From Clostridiales bacterium (GTDB taxonomy: Bacteria > Bacillota > Clostridia > Christensenellales > Aristaeellaceae): a DNA stretch of 41,170 bases. The notes below the pieces were generated by a model. That model saw only the letters and a list, made by a program, of their open reading frames with translations, did not search any database and was not told where the DNA came from. The translations under genes and the position numbers were made by a program. Shown here in pieces: positions 1 through 9,027 of the stretch. Numbering within the stretch: position 1 is the first letter of the stretch; every line of letters begins with the position of its first letter. The stretch covers positions 1-41,170 of the forward strand of contig SVGR01000008.1 in assembly GCA_015056265.1 (NCBI GenBank), in the 5' to 3' direction.

Positions 1-36
1 CATACCCATTCTCTTGAGACGAATCTTGACGGCCAT
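1..36 (-). CDS. rpsP: 30S ribosomal protein S16, N-terminal fragment (runs off window edge)
   Basis: Reverse complement of 1-36 reads MAVKIRLKRMGM, typical S16 N-terminus; located just downstream of ffh as in many Bacillota. Confidence 0.85.
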   Translation of the reverse strand, partial: MAVKIRLKRMGM

Positions 37-133
37 GTTAGTTTTCCTCCCTGATGTTGAAGTAATCTATGGTAATCATATTATCTATGATAACCGCTTT
101 TTGTATGTCCCCTTTGGGACGATGAATGCAGAA

Positions 134-1465
134 TCAACGAATGTTCAGATTCCGCATGGCGCGCAGGGCGCCCCGCTTATTACCCATGAACTGCTTGAGC
201 ATTTTCTGCATCTGTTCAAACTGCCTCATGAGGGCATTAACATCCTGAACGGTAACCCCGGCGCCGGCAGCAATCCGCTTGCGGCGAGATGCATTCAGGA
301 TGGAAGGATTCTTTCTTTCCTTCATGGTCATGGAACGAATGATCGCCTCCGGCTTTTTCATGGCATTTTCATCCACTTCCAAGTTTTTCAGTTTGCTGCC
401 AATGCCGGGCAGCATGCCCATCACATTCTGCAGGGGGCCCATCTTTTTGACGGACTGCATCTGTTCAAGGAAATCGTTCAGATCGAAATCAGCAGGATTT
501 CGCTTGCTGGCCAGTTTTTCGGCAGCCTTTAGATCGGCGGCTTCGGTGGCCTTTTCGATCAGGGTGAGCACGTCGCCCATGCCCAGGATACGGGATGCCA
601 TCCGGTCGGGATGGAAGGGCTCGATATCACCCAACTTTTCGCCAGTACCGGCAAATTTAATGGGCTTGCCCGTCACAGCACGAACCGATAGCGCAGCACC
701 GCCACGGGTATCGCCGTCCAGCTTGGTGACGATTACACCGTCAATGGTCAGCTTTTCATCAAAGGATTTGGCCACATTGACAGCGTCCTGACCGGTCATG
801 GCGTCCACAACCAGCAAAATTTCCTGGGGACGGATAGCGGCCTTCACATCCTGCAATTCCTGCATCAGGGTTTCATCAATGTGCAAGCGGCCAGCGGTAT
901 CGACGATCAGCACATCCCGCCCGTAATACCGGGCGTATTCGATGGCTTCCTTGGCGGTTTGTACAGGATTCTGTGTGCCCTTTTCAAAGACGGGCACTCC
1001 CACCTGTTCACCCACAACCTGCAGCTGTTTGATGGCGGCGGGGCGGTAAATATCGCAGGCAGCCAGCATGGGCTTTTTGCCCTGCTTTGCCAGCATCCCG
1101 GCCAGCTTGGCGGCCATGGTGGTTTTACCGGCGCCCTGCAGACCACAGAGCATATAGATCGTGGGAACAGCAGGAGACCATGTGAGCTTGGCATTGGAGC
1201 CGCCCATCAGATTGGTCAATTCTTCGTTGACAATCTTAATGACCTGCTGTCCGGCATTCAGATTTGCCAGGATTTCTGCGCCGATGCACCGTTCAGTCAC
1301 TTTCTTGATGAAATCCTTGACCACCATGTAGTTTACATCGGCTTCCAACAGGGCCATGCGCACCTCGCGCATCGCATCCTTGATATTCTGCTCCGTCAGC
1401 TTTCCCTTGCCGGTGAGCTTCTTAAAGGCATTTTGCAGTTTTTCCGAAAGCCCTTCAAAAGCCAT
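134..1465 (-). CDS. ffh: Signal recognition particle protein Ffh
   Basis: MAFEGLSEKLQNAFKKLTGKGKLTEQNIKDAMREVRMALLEADVNY; GLQGAGKTT, DTAGRLH, TKLDGDTRGGAAL GTPase motifs; Met-rich M domain. Confidence 0.98.
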   Translation of the reverse strand: MAFEGLSEKLQNAFKKLTGKGKLTEQNIKDAMREVRMALLEADVNYMVVKDFIKKVTERCIGAEILANLNAGQQVIKIVNEELTNLMGGSNAKLTWSPAVPTIYMLCGLQGAGKTTMAAKLAGMLAKQGKKPMLAACDIYRPAAIKQLQVVGEQVGVPVFEKGTQNPVQTAKEAIEYARYYGRDVLIVDTAGRLHIDETLMQELQDVKAAIRPQEILLVVDAMTGQDAVNVAKSFDEKLTIDGVIVTKLDGDTRGGAALSVRAVTGKPIKFAGTGEKLGDIEPFHPDRMASRILGMGDVLTLIEKATEAADLKAAEKLASKRNPADFDLNDFLEQMQSVKKMGPLQNVMGMLPGIGSKLKNLEVDENAMKKPEAIIRSMTMKERKNPSILNASRRKRIAAGAGVTVQDVNALMRQFEQMQKMLKQFMGNKRGALRAMRNLNIR

Positions 1466-1843
1466 TTATTGTTCCTCCTGATCAAGCAACACTTTTATCC
1501 ATCGGCGAGCAGCCGCCAGATGGGATGCCGTTTCCTTGGTGGGCACCACCCGGGCCAGTTCCTCTTCACAGGCCATCAGGCAGCCTTCCATATTCTGAAA
1601 CCGTTTGAAAAGCCCCAGCTTTTCTTCCAGGCCTTCCAATTGCTTTTCAGTGCGGTTAACTGTATCGTGGACGGATTGACGGCTGACAGAGAACTGCTGG
1701 GCAATTTCTGCCAAGCTGAGATCCTCCTCGCAATAAAGGCGGCTCATCTCCCGTTGGTTTTCCGTCAGCATTTCCCCGTAAAAGGCCAGCAGCATGGAGA
1801 GGGAAACCTTCTTTTCCATGGCAGCGTCCTGTCCCCGTTCCAT
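1466..1843 (-). CDS. ylxM: YlxM/p13-like putative helix-turn-helix protein (UPF0122)
   Basis: MLLAFYGEMLTENQREMSRLYCEEDLSLAEIAQQFSVSRQSVHDTVNRTEKQLE; directly upstream of ffh; SD ggagg before ATG. Confidence 0.93.
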   Translation of the reverse strand: MERGQDAAMEKKVSLSMLLAFYGEMLTENQREMSRLYCEEDLSLAEIAQQFSVSRQSVHDTVNRTEKQLEGLEEKLGLFKRFQNMEGCLMACEEELARVVPTKETASHLAAARRWIKVLLDQEEQ

Positions 1844-1887
1844 ACTTCTTGTCCTCCGTCAAGGGCATCTCCTTGACACCCTGGTAT

Positions 1888-1915
1888 ATTATACACTATT
1901 CCGCACGCTTGTCAA
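1888..1915 (-). promoter_or_regulatory. Sigma-A-type promoter of ylxM-ffh operon (TTGACA-16-TATAAT)
   Basis: Consensus -35 and -10 hexamers read on minus strand, 16-nt spacer, about 45 nt upstream of ylxM start. Confidence 0.7.
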
Positions 1916-1964
1916 GCATTTTTCCTTGACAATCAAATTATTTTCTGCATCTTTTTCCGCAAAA

Positions 1965-1992
1965 AAGCCGCCCTCCTGATGAAAGGCGGCTT
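1965..1992 (-). terminator. Rho-independent terminator downstream of Na/Pi cotransporter gene
   Basis: Minus strand AAGCCGCC ... GGCGGCTT followed by T-run. Confidence 0.7.
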
Positions 1993-1996
1993 CCAA

Positions 1997-3664
1997 TTAT
2001 ACTTTTTTAATCAATTGGGCGTCAAGAAGATGATTGTGGAAGCTTTCTTCCCGGGCAGAGCAGGCGATATTCATAGCATGGTCGGCCACGCGTTCCATAT
2101 TGTTGATGGCTTCCAGGAAGATCACGCCGGATTTGGGCGTGCATTTATGCTCCTTGAGGCGTTCAATATGCTTATGGCGCAGGCCTTCGGTCATATCGTC
2201 AACATTCTGCTCTTCAGCCTCCAGCAGCCGCATTACGCTGTCGGTAATCCCCCATTCCTCCAGGCCTTCCAAGGCCGTGTTCAATACGCGGGTCACCCGT
2301 TCAAACAGCAGATCAATTTCTTCCTTGGCCTTGTCGGAAAGCTTGGCGTCGCGATTGACCCGTTCCTTAGCCAATTCATAAATGTTATCCGCATGGTCGC
2401 TGATGCGTTCAATATCCGTAACCATATGGAAGAGGGCCGCAATCCGGCGGTTTTCATGCTCATTCAGCTCCAGGGGCATGACGGCAACAAGCCCCTCGGT
2501 AATTGCCTCTTCCAGATAGTCCGATAATTCTTCGTGATACTGGATTTCTTTTTCGTGGGTAAGATCCATATTCCGCAGGGCGTCCACTGCCAGGGAAATG
2601 TGATTATGGGCTTCGCGGCCCATCCGGCATACTTCACGATACAACTGCTCCGCAGCCAGAGAGGGGGTCTTGATCAGGCGCTGATCAAAATACTGCATCT
2701 TGAGGGTCTTGGTTTCCTCATCCTTTCCCCTCACCAACAGGCCGGAAAGCTTTACCAGCAGGCCACTGCCAGGCAGCAGGATCAGGGTGCAGATCACGTT
2801 AAAGCTTATATGCATCATGGAAATGCACAGCTTGGGGCTGTCGGGCACCAGCGTTTCCGCCCAGGTGGCAAGCGGCAGAAAACAGGTGGCAATCAAAATG
2901 AATGTAGTACCCACGATGTTGAACAAAAGATGGATCAGTGCCGTCCGCTTGGCCGCCACGCTGGAATTGGCCATGGACAGCAGCGAGGGCACACAGGAGC
3001 CGATATTGGCGCCCAACAGGATAAATAGCGCTCCTTCCATGGGTAATTTTCCTTCACCTGCTTCTGCCAACACCTGCAGAATACCAACAGAAACGGAAGA
3101 ACTTTGTAAAAGTGCCGTAATACCAGCACCAATCAGAACGCCCAGGACGGGATTCTTCACGCTCAGCATCAGTTCCTGGAAAACAGGAAGGTCTTTTAGA
3201 ACAGTCATCGCGTCTTTCATCAGGTCCATGCCGATGAATAGAATGCCCAGGCCCATACTTACAAATCCCGCCTGCTTGAGGGTCTCTTTCTTACTGAAAG
3301 CCATGATCATCAGAATGCCGATGAAAATGAAAACAGCGCCGGGATCAAACTTGATGGAAAGCAGCAGAGACGTCATGGTGGTACCGATATTAGCGCCCAT
3401 GATCACACCAACAGCCTGTGCCATGGAAAGCAACTGAGCATTCACAAAGCCCACCACCATAACCGTGGTGGCGCCGGAAGACTGAATGATTGCAGTGACA
3501 AACATACCGGTGGCCATGGCGATCACTTTATTCTTGGTCATCAGGGATAGCACGTGCTTCAGTTTGGGACCGGCAGCCCTTTCCAAGCCTTCGCCCATGA
3601 CCCGCATACCAAATAGGAACAGGCCCAATCCGCCCAGCAAAGTAAGAATGTCATTAAAACTCAC
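1997..3664 (-). CDS. Na/Pi cotransporter family protein with C-terminal PhoU-like domain
   Basis: GLGLFLFGMRVMGEGL...QSSGATTVMVVGFVNAQLLSMAQAVGVIMGANIGTT; second QSSSVSVGILQ repeat; helical PhoU-like C-terminus. Confidence 0.94.
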   Translation of the reverse strand: MSFNDILTLLGGLGLFLFGMRVMGEGLERAAGPKLKHVLSLMTKNKVIAMATGMFVTAIIQSSGATTVMVVGFVNAQLLSMAQAVGVIMGANIGTTMTSLLLSIKFDPGAVFIFIGILMIMAFSKKETLKQAGFVSMGLGILFIGMDLMKDAMTVLKDLPVFQELMLSVKNPVLGVLIGAGITALLQSSSVSVGILQVLAEAGEGKLPMEGALFILLGANIGSCVPSLLSMANSSVAAKRTALIHLLFNIVGTTFILIATCFLPLATWAETLVPDSPKLCISMMHISFNVICTLILLPGSGLLVKLSGLLVRGKDEETKTLKMQYFDQRLIKTPSLAAEQLYREVCRMGREAHNHISLAVDALRNMDLTHEKEIQYHEELSDYLEEAITEGLVAVMPLELNEHENRRIAALFHMVTDIERISDHADNIYELAKERVNRDAKLSDKAKEEIDLLFERVTRVLNTALEGLEEWGITDSVMRLLEAEEQNVDDMTEGLRHKHIERLKEHKCTPKSGVIFLEAINNMERVADHAMNIACSAREESFHNHLLDAQLIKKV

Positions 3665-3698
3665 GGTTGTTCCTCCTCATTTGTGAAATCCGCTGATC

Positions 3699-5192
3699 TC
3701 ATCTTTTTCGTCTGCTGCGCTGTGCACTCAGGACAGCAAATCGGCTTCCCGCAGTCCGTTTGTGCGCCGGTTTCCTTTCATCCTGCAGTCTGTAGGGCGC
3801 CCAGGAATGCCAAATACGCCACCGAATAGCCGTGAAACAATGCGTAACGATATATTGATAGGAAGCCATGGTTTGGTCTTCCCCGGAATTTCTGAGTTTA
3901 TGGGGCTGGGATAAGGCCTTGAGCACAGCTTGTACATACGCTTTCGCGCCGTAGCGGCCAATGTTCATCCTGATTTTTTGCCGATAAAAATTCACCGTTC
4001 CCATCGGCGCTTTCAATTCGCCTGTTGCCAGCATATATCCTTTTTCCGCCGTGCGGATAATGTAATCAATCCCCCGTTCCATCCGGCCGCCCAGCAAATT
4101 CAAAATTTTCTCCGGAACGAGCCTGCCAAACATGCCCGTTATCACTTCCGCCCCTTCCGCATCCGGCAGATCCTGGATGGCATATCCCAGGGCCATGGTC
4201 CAAAGCAGGGCTGTTTTGGTATCCCTGATGGTTTGCATTTCCCTGAGCGCGGCCCGAAAAGCATCGCTTTCCCACACCTTCGCGTAGCATTTTTCCCGCA
4301 TTTCGTTTTCGGGAATCAGCACGCAGGTCTCCCCCACATGCAACATGGCGCCGATTCTCGGCGTAACGTCATCACTGTTGATGATATGAAACAGCGGAAA
4401 GCCCGCCAGATTATATCCCGGATTCTCATAGAGCACGCTGGGGGAAGCAAATCCATATCCAAGCAGATGGCAAGGCAGCATGCCCCGGCTGATTTCCCTG
4501 AGAGCCAATAGCTGCATAATGGCGCCGCCCTGGCTGTGGCCGGCCATCCAGATACGGAACGGACTATCCTCCCTGCGACACCATAGGAAAATATCCTGAA
4601 GGGAAAGACGATCCAGATTCAATTCCCTGGCCGTTTCCGGAAACAGGATCCTGTCCGCTTTTTCTTCAAATTCCCGCACCAGCTGCAGAAATCCTTTATG
4701 GGTGTTTTCTTCCCTTTCCAAGCGGAAATTGGAAAACCAATCATAGATCCGTTTTCCGGTTCCCATAAAACCGATGGCCACCAGATACTTGCCGCCAGAG
4801 GCGTTACGGATCATAATGACTGCCTTGCAGGTATCACTGCTTTCACGCTGACGGAGCGCACCGCGGATCTGACTGATAGGATTATCCCGCAGGATTCTGG
4901 ATTTTGCAAGCCTTCGCAGATAGCTGCCAAGGATACCGGCAACGCCTTTTTCACCGTTTACGGCTGTGCCGGTGAGCAGCTTGTTATCCGTATGATAGGA
5001 AAAATCGTGCCATCCAGCCGCCTGCCATGCATCCATTTGCACATCATAGGCGGTGGCGGCCAGTTCCAGAGAAAGGCTGGCTGCATCCTGTGAGAATACC
5101 GGGCCTTCCCGCCCGTTCATTTCCGCCCGATGCGTCAGCAGGGATGTAATATTGTCAAGGGCGCATCCGGTAAAGCGGCCCGCTTTTTCCAT
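3699..5192 (-). CDS. Lipase-like (class 3 / DUF2974-type) alpha/beta hydrolase
   Basis: MAGHSQGGAIMQLLAL (GxSxG); SD ggggagg supports ATG at 5192 rather than ORF start 5234. Confidence 0.65.
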   Translation of the reverse strand: MEKAGRFTGCALDNITSLLTHRAEMNGREGPVFSQDAASLSLELAATAYDVQMDAWQAAGWHDFSYHTDNKLLTGTAVNGEKGVAGILGSYLRRLAKSRILRDNPISQIRGALRQRESSDTCKAVIMIRNASGGKYLVAIGFMGTGKRIYDWFSNFRLEREENTHKGFLQLVREFEEKADRILFPETARELNLDRLSLQDIFLWCRREDSPFRIWMAGHSQGGAIMQLLALREISRGMLPCHLLGYGFASPSVLYENPGYNLAGFPLFHIINSDDVTPRIGAMLHVGETCVLIPENEMREKCYAKVWESDAFRAALREMQTIRDTKTALLWTMALGYAIQDLPDAEGAEVITGMFGRLVPEKILNLLGGRMERGIDYIIRTAEKGYMLATGELKAPMGTVNFYRQKIRMNIGRYGAKAYVQAVLKALSQPHKLRNSGEDQTMASYQYIVTHCFTAIRWRIWHSWAPYRLQDERKPAHKRTAGSRFAVLSAQRSRRKR

Positions 5193-5342
5193 CCCCATAC
5201 CTCCCCATTCAATCATACTTGTGTATCTTAACATGCCGGGTAATCAATCGGCAAGTATTTTTTTATTTTTTGGTGTTTGTTCACGTTTTCTTTTCACCCT
5301 CTCCACGATTCCATCCAAGATGTAACAGTTCCGTAATATCGG

Positions 5343-5371
5343 TTTACAATCTCACGATCTTGTGGTATAAT
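5343..5371 (+). promoter_or_regulatory. Sigma-A-type promoter (TTTACA-17-TATAAT) for SH3-repeat protein
   Basis: Hexamers with 17-nt spacer, about 40 nt upstream of SD/TTG start. Confidence 0.65.
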
Positions 5372-5411
5372 GCACATGATCTTCGATTCGTACACAAGGA
5401 GGGCCTTTCCC

Positions 5412-8400
5412 TTGAAACACTATGCCCGTCGGATTTTGTGCTTATGCTTAGCGCTGCTGTTTTCCCTGTCCACAGCGCTGGCTTATTCCCGGCTGGAACT
5501 GGGCGATGAAGGCAGCGAAGTGCTGGCCATGCAAAAAGCCCTGAAGCAGTTGGGCTATTCAATTACTACCGACGGTGATTTTGGCCCGGCAACCCAGGCT
5601 GCCGTCCGGCTGTTCCAGAGCAAAAACGGCCTGAAAGTGGACGGTATTGCCGGCAACGATACCCTTACCCGTCTCTATGCCCAGGCCTCCGGCAGCGCTT
5701 CACCCGATACCAATCAAAGCGGATCCTCCGTTAACCCCAAGCCCGGCACGTCTTCCGGCATTTCCGCTGTGGTAACCACCTCCGGCGGTTCCCTGAGCCT
5801 GCGGCTCTCCCAGAGTACTTCCGCCCAGGTGCTGGCCTCCATTCCCAACGGCACCCGGCTCACCATTCTGCAAAAAGGCGATACCTGGAGCTATTTACTT
5901 TACGGCGGCATTGGCGGCTACGTACTCACGCAGTATTTGTCCTTTGGCAATTCCGCTCCCACGCCTACTCCCACTCCCTCCCAGAATCACTCCTCCGCCA
6001 GCGGCATTGTGGCCACGGTGGTCACGACCGGCGGTTCTCTCAATATGCGAAGCCGTGCCAGCGGCGGCACCAACATTATCGGTTCCATTCCTAACGGCGC
6101 CAAAGTAGTGGTTCTTTCCCGGGGCGCTGAATGGTGCCAGGTGGTTTACAACGGCAAAACAGGCTATGTAATGAGCAGCTTCCTTTCCTTCGCCTCAGCT
6201 ACCCCTGTTCCTCCCACCATGCCCCCAACAGCCACTCCCACCCCTACCAAACAACCCACGCTCAGTGGCGTATACGCTACTGTTAAAACCACCAGCGGCT
6301 CCCTCAATCTGCGCAGCAATCCCTCCGGCGGCACCAATATCCTCACCACCGTTCCCAACGGTTCCCGCATCCTGGTTACCGCCCGGGGCGCGCAGTGGTG
6401 TATGGTATCCTTCAATGGCTATACGGGCTATGTTATGAGCGAATTTCTGGTATTTGCGTCTGATGCAACGGCTGCCCCCACTGCCGCTCCCACCGCAATT
6501 CCCACCACTGTTCCTACGGCTGCGCCCATGCAGCCTCCCGCCCAGTTCCAGCCTGTCACCCAAATGGCCACCGTTTATACGGCGGATGGCGGTACGCTGA
6601 ACATGCGCCGCACGGCATCCTATGGCAATAATATCATCGACGTCATCCCCTGCGGCTCCTACATTCTGGTTTCCAATCGGGGGGTTACCTGGTCTCAGGT
6701 AACCTATGCCGGAAAAACCGGCTACGTGCTCACCTCCTATCTGCGTTTTGATGCGGCGGCCACGTCCGTCCCCACGGCTTCCCCTACGCCCGTCCCCGCC
6801 CCCACCGTGCCCCCATCCGCTGGTCAGACGGCTTACGTCAGCACCTCCGGCGGTTCCCTCAATTTCCGTGCAAACGCTGCCGGCAATGCCCAGATACTGG
6901 GAACCATCCCCAATAATGCCGCCATCACCGTTCTGCAGCGGGGCAGCACCTGGTGTTCCGTCTACTATAACGGCGTCTATGGTTATGTGATGACCTCGTT
7001 CCTGCGTTTCCCCGTATCTGTCACTCCTGTTCCAACAGCCTCCCCCACACCGGTGCCCGTGCCCGATGTATCCGGCCGGCTTATTGCTGTGGTGACCACC
7101 TCCGGCGGCACCCTGAATTTCCGCGATCAGCCCAACACAGGCGGAAAAGTACTGGATTATATCCCCAATGGTGCCAGCCTCACTGTCACCGCCCGGGGCT
7201 CGTCCTGGTGCGCAGTCGTGTATAACGGCGTCAGCGGCTATGTAATGACCTCGTTCCTCACCTTCCTCAATACCGGCGCCTCTGCCACTCCTCTGCCCAC
7301 TCAGGCCCCCGATAACAGCGGCTCTTCCGGTTCTGCTTCCATGTATGCAACCGTTGTCACCTCCGGCGGCACCCTCAACCTGCGGGCTGAGAAATCCACC
7401 AATGCGAAAATCCTCTGGGCCATTCCAAATGGCGAAACCCTGATGGTGTACGAAAAAGGCGCCACCTGGTGTGGCGTCACCTATGCCGGCACTTCCGGCT
7501 ATGTAATGACCCAGTATCTGTCCTTCCTGTCTTCCGTCCCGGCTCAGACCCCGACGCCGGATAATGCCGATCCTTCCCAGTATGTGCGTACCCTGAAAAA
7601 GGGTATGATCGGCGCTGACGTGGATTGGGTGCAGAGCCGCCTGATTTCCCTGGGCTATACCCTTATCGCTACTGGCACCTATGATGATCAAACCATCTCT
7701 GCCGTCAAGGCCTTCCAGAGCCAGAACGCCCTGAGCACCGACGGCCTGGCCGGCTCCCAAACATTCTCCATGCTCCGCAGTTCCAATGCCCGCCGGGCCG
7801 ATGATCCGCCGCTGAACTATGATACCCTCCGGGTGGATGATCAAGGCGAAGCAGTGCGCTCCATGCAGCGCGCCCTCAAGGAACTTGGATATCAGGTGAC
7901 CGTAAACGGTGATTTCGATGCCGCCACCCATAACGCCGTGGTTGCTTTCCAGCAGCGAAACGGCTTGGTAATCAGCGGCATTGCCGATTCCCTCACCCGT
8001 CAGATCATCCACAGCGAAAACGCCCTTCCCTACTCTACCCCTGTGGAAACACTGCCGCCCCACGAAGGCGTGATGGCACTTCCTGCCCGGGAGGAAATCC
8101 AGCTGCTCCATTGGCAGAATGAAATCAAGCCCAATGTGAAAACCGGCCAGACCTATCTGATCCTGGATCCCAATACCGGAATCAGCTGGAATCTGAAATT
8201 CTACGCCCTGGGCCGTCATGCGGATAGTCAGCCTGCTACTTGGCGGGATACCCAATTGATGAATCGCTCCTTCGGTTCCACTTCCTGGACCATTCATCCC
8301 GTTTACGTTCTGCTGCCCACCGGCCAATGGACCATGGCCACCATGCACAATATGCCCCACCTTTACGGCAGCATCAATGATAACGGTTTCGGCGGCCACT

Positions 8401-8522
8401 TGTGCGTGCATTTCCTGCGCGATATGTCGGAAGCCAAAAAGAATGACCCCAATTACGGCGTGAAGAATCAGAATGCCCTCCGTAGCGCCTGGAAAGCCCT
8501 CACCGGCGAAACCATCGAATGA
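5412..8522 (+). CDS. Exported multi-domain cell-wall protein: PG-binding_1, seven SH3b repeats with Pro/Thr linkers, two PG-binding_1, uncharacterised C-terminal domain
   Basis: aaggagg at 5397 then TTG start (LKHYARRILCLCLALLFSLSTALAYS signal peptide); seven [SGGSLNxR...IPNG...W..V.Y.G..GYVM..FL] units; LGDEGSEVLAMQKALKQLGY PG-binding motifs. Confidence 0.92.
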   Translation: MKHYARRILCLCLALLFSLSTALAYSRLELGDEGSEVLAMQKALKQLGYSITTDGDFGPATQAAVRLFQSKNGLKVDGIAGNDTLTRLYAQASGSASPDTNQSGSSVNPKPGTSSGISAVVTTSGGSLSLRLSQSTSAQVLASIPNGTRLTILQKGDTWSYLLYGGIGGYVLTQYLSFGNSAPTPTPTPSQNHSSASGIVATVVTTGGSLNMRSRASGGTNIIGSIPNGAKVVVLSRGAEWCQVVYNGKTGYVMSSFLSFASATPVPPTMPPTATPTPTKQPTLSGVYATVKTTSGSLNLRSNPSGGTNILTTVPNGSRILVTARGAQWCMVSFNGYTGYVMSEFLVFASDATAAPTAAPTAIPTTVPTAAPMQPPAQFQPVTQMATVYTADGGTLNMRRTASYGNNIIDVIPCGSYILVSNRGVTWSQVTYAGKTGYVLTSYLRFDAAATSVPTASPTPVPAPTVPPSAGQTAYVSTSGGSLNFRANAAGNAQILGTIPNNAAITVLQRGSTWCSVYYNGVYGYVMTSFLRFPVSVTPVPTASPTPVPVPDVSGRLIAVVTTSGGTLNFRDQPNTGGKVLDYIPNGASLTVTARGSSWCAVVYNGVSGYVMTSFLTFLNTGASATPLPTQAPDNSGSSGSASMYATVVTSGGTLNLRAEKSTNAKILWAIPNGETLMVYEKGATWCGVTYAGTSGYVMTQYLSFLSSVPAQTPTPDNADPSQYVRTLKKGMIGADVDWVQSRLISLGYTLIATGTYDDQTISAVKAFQSQNALSTDGLAGSQTFSMLRSSNARRADDPPLNYDTLRVDDQGEAVRSMQRALKELGYQVTVNGDFDAATHNAVVAFQQRNGLVISGIADSLTRQIIHSENALPYSTPVETLPPHEGVMALPAREEIQLLHWQNEIKPNVKTGQTYLILDPNTGISWNLKFYALGRHADSQPATWRDTQLMNRSFGSTSWTIHPVYVLLPTGQWTMATMHNMPHLYGSINDNGFGGHLCVHFLRDMSEAKKNDPNYGVKNQNALRSAWKALTGETIE

Positions 8523-8552
8523 TATTACCAAATATACCTTAAAGGAGCGTTC

Positions 8553-8933
8553 ATGATGAGTAAGCAAATCATCCACACCGAATCCGCCCCCAAGGCCATT
8601 GGCCCCTATTCCCAGGCTGTAAAGATGGACAATATGCTCTTCACTTCCGGTCAGCTTGGCATCGATCCTTCCACCGGTTCCCTTGGCGCCTGCATCCAGT
8701 GCCAGGCCCATAACGCTATGAAGAATATCGGTGCCATCCTGAAGGAAGCGGGCATGGATTACAGCAATATCATCAAAACCACCATTTTCGTGGCCGATCT
8801 GAAGGATTTTTCCACTGTCAACACGGTCTATGCCAGCTATTTTGAAGGCGATTATCCCGCCCGCAGCTGTGTGCAGGTGGCGGCGCTGCCCCTGGGTGGA
8901 CTGGTCGAAATCGAATGCATCGCCTCCCTCTAA
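8553..8933 (+). CDS. RidA family (YjgF/YER057c/UK114) protein
   Basis: SAPKAIGPYSQAVKMDNMLFTSGQLGIDPSTG ... YPARSCVQVAALPLGGLVEIECIA. Confidence 0.97.
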   Translation: MMSKQIIHTESAPKAIGPYSQAVKMDNMLFTSGQLGIDPSTGSLGACIQCQAHNAMKNIGAILKEAGMDYSNIIKTTIFVADLKDFSTVNTVYASYFEGDYPARSCVQVAALPLGGLVEIECIASL

Positions 8934-8947
8934 ATTCCTGTTTTCTG

Positions 8948-8975
8948 CGCTTCGCCTGCCCGGCGGAGCGTTTTT
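8948..8975 (+). terminator. Rho-independent terminator after ridA-like gene
   Basis: CGCTTCGCC-TGCCC-GGCGGAGCG followed by TTTTTCTTT. Confidence 0.75.
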
Positions 8976-9027
8976 CTTTACAATTCCGGCGTTTCGTGAT
9001 AAAGTTTTTATCATGGAGGAATGAATT

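Noticed and set aside
6180-6250. Short tandem CCCACTCC/ACTCCC-type repeats as a possible CRISPR or VNTR
   Set aside because: They encode Pro/Thr linkers between SH3b domains, lack regular spacer structure and are not near-identical repeats
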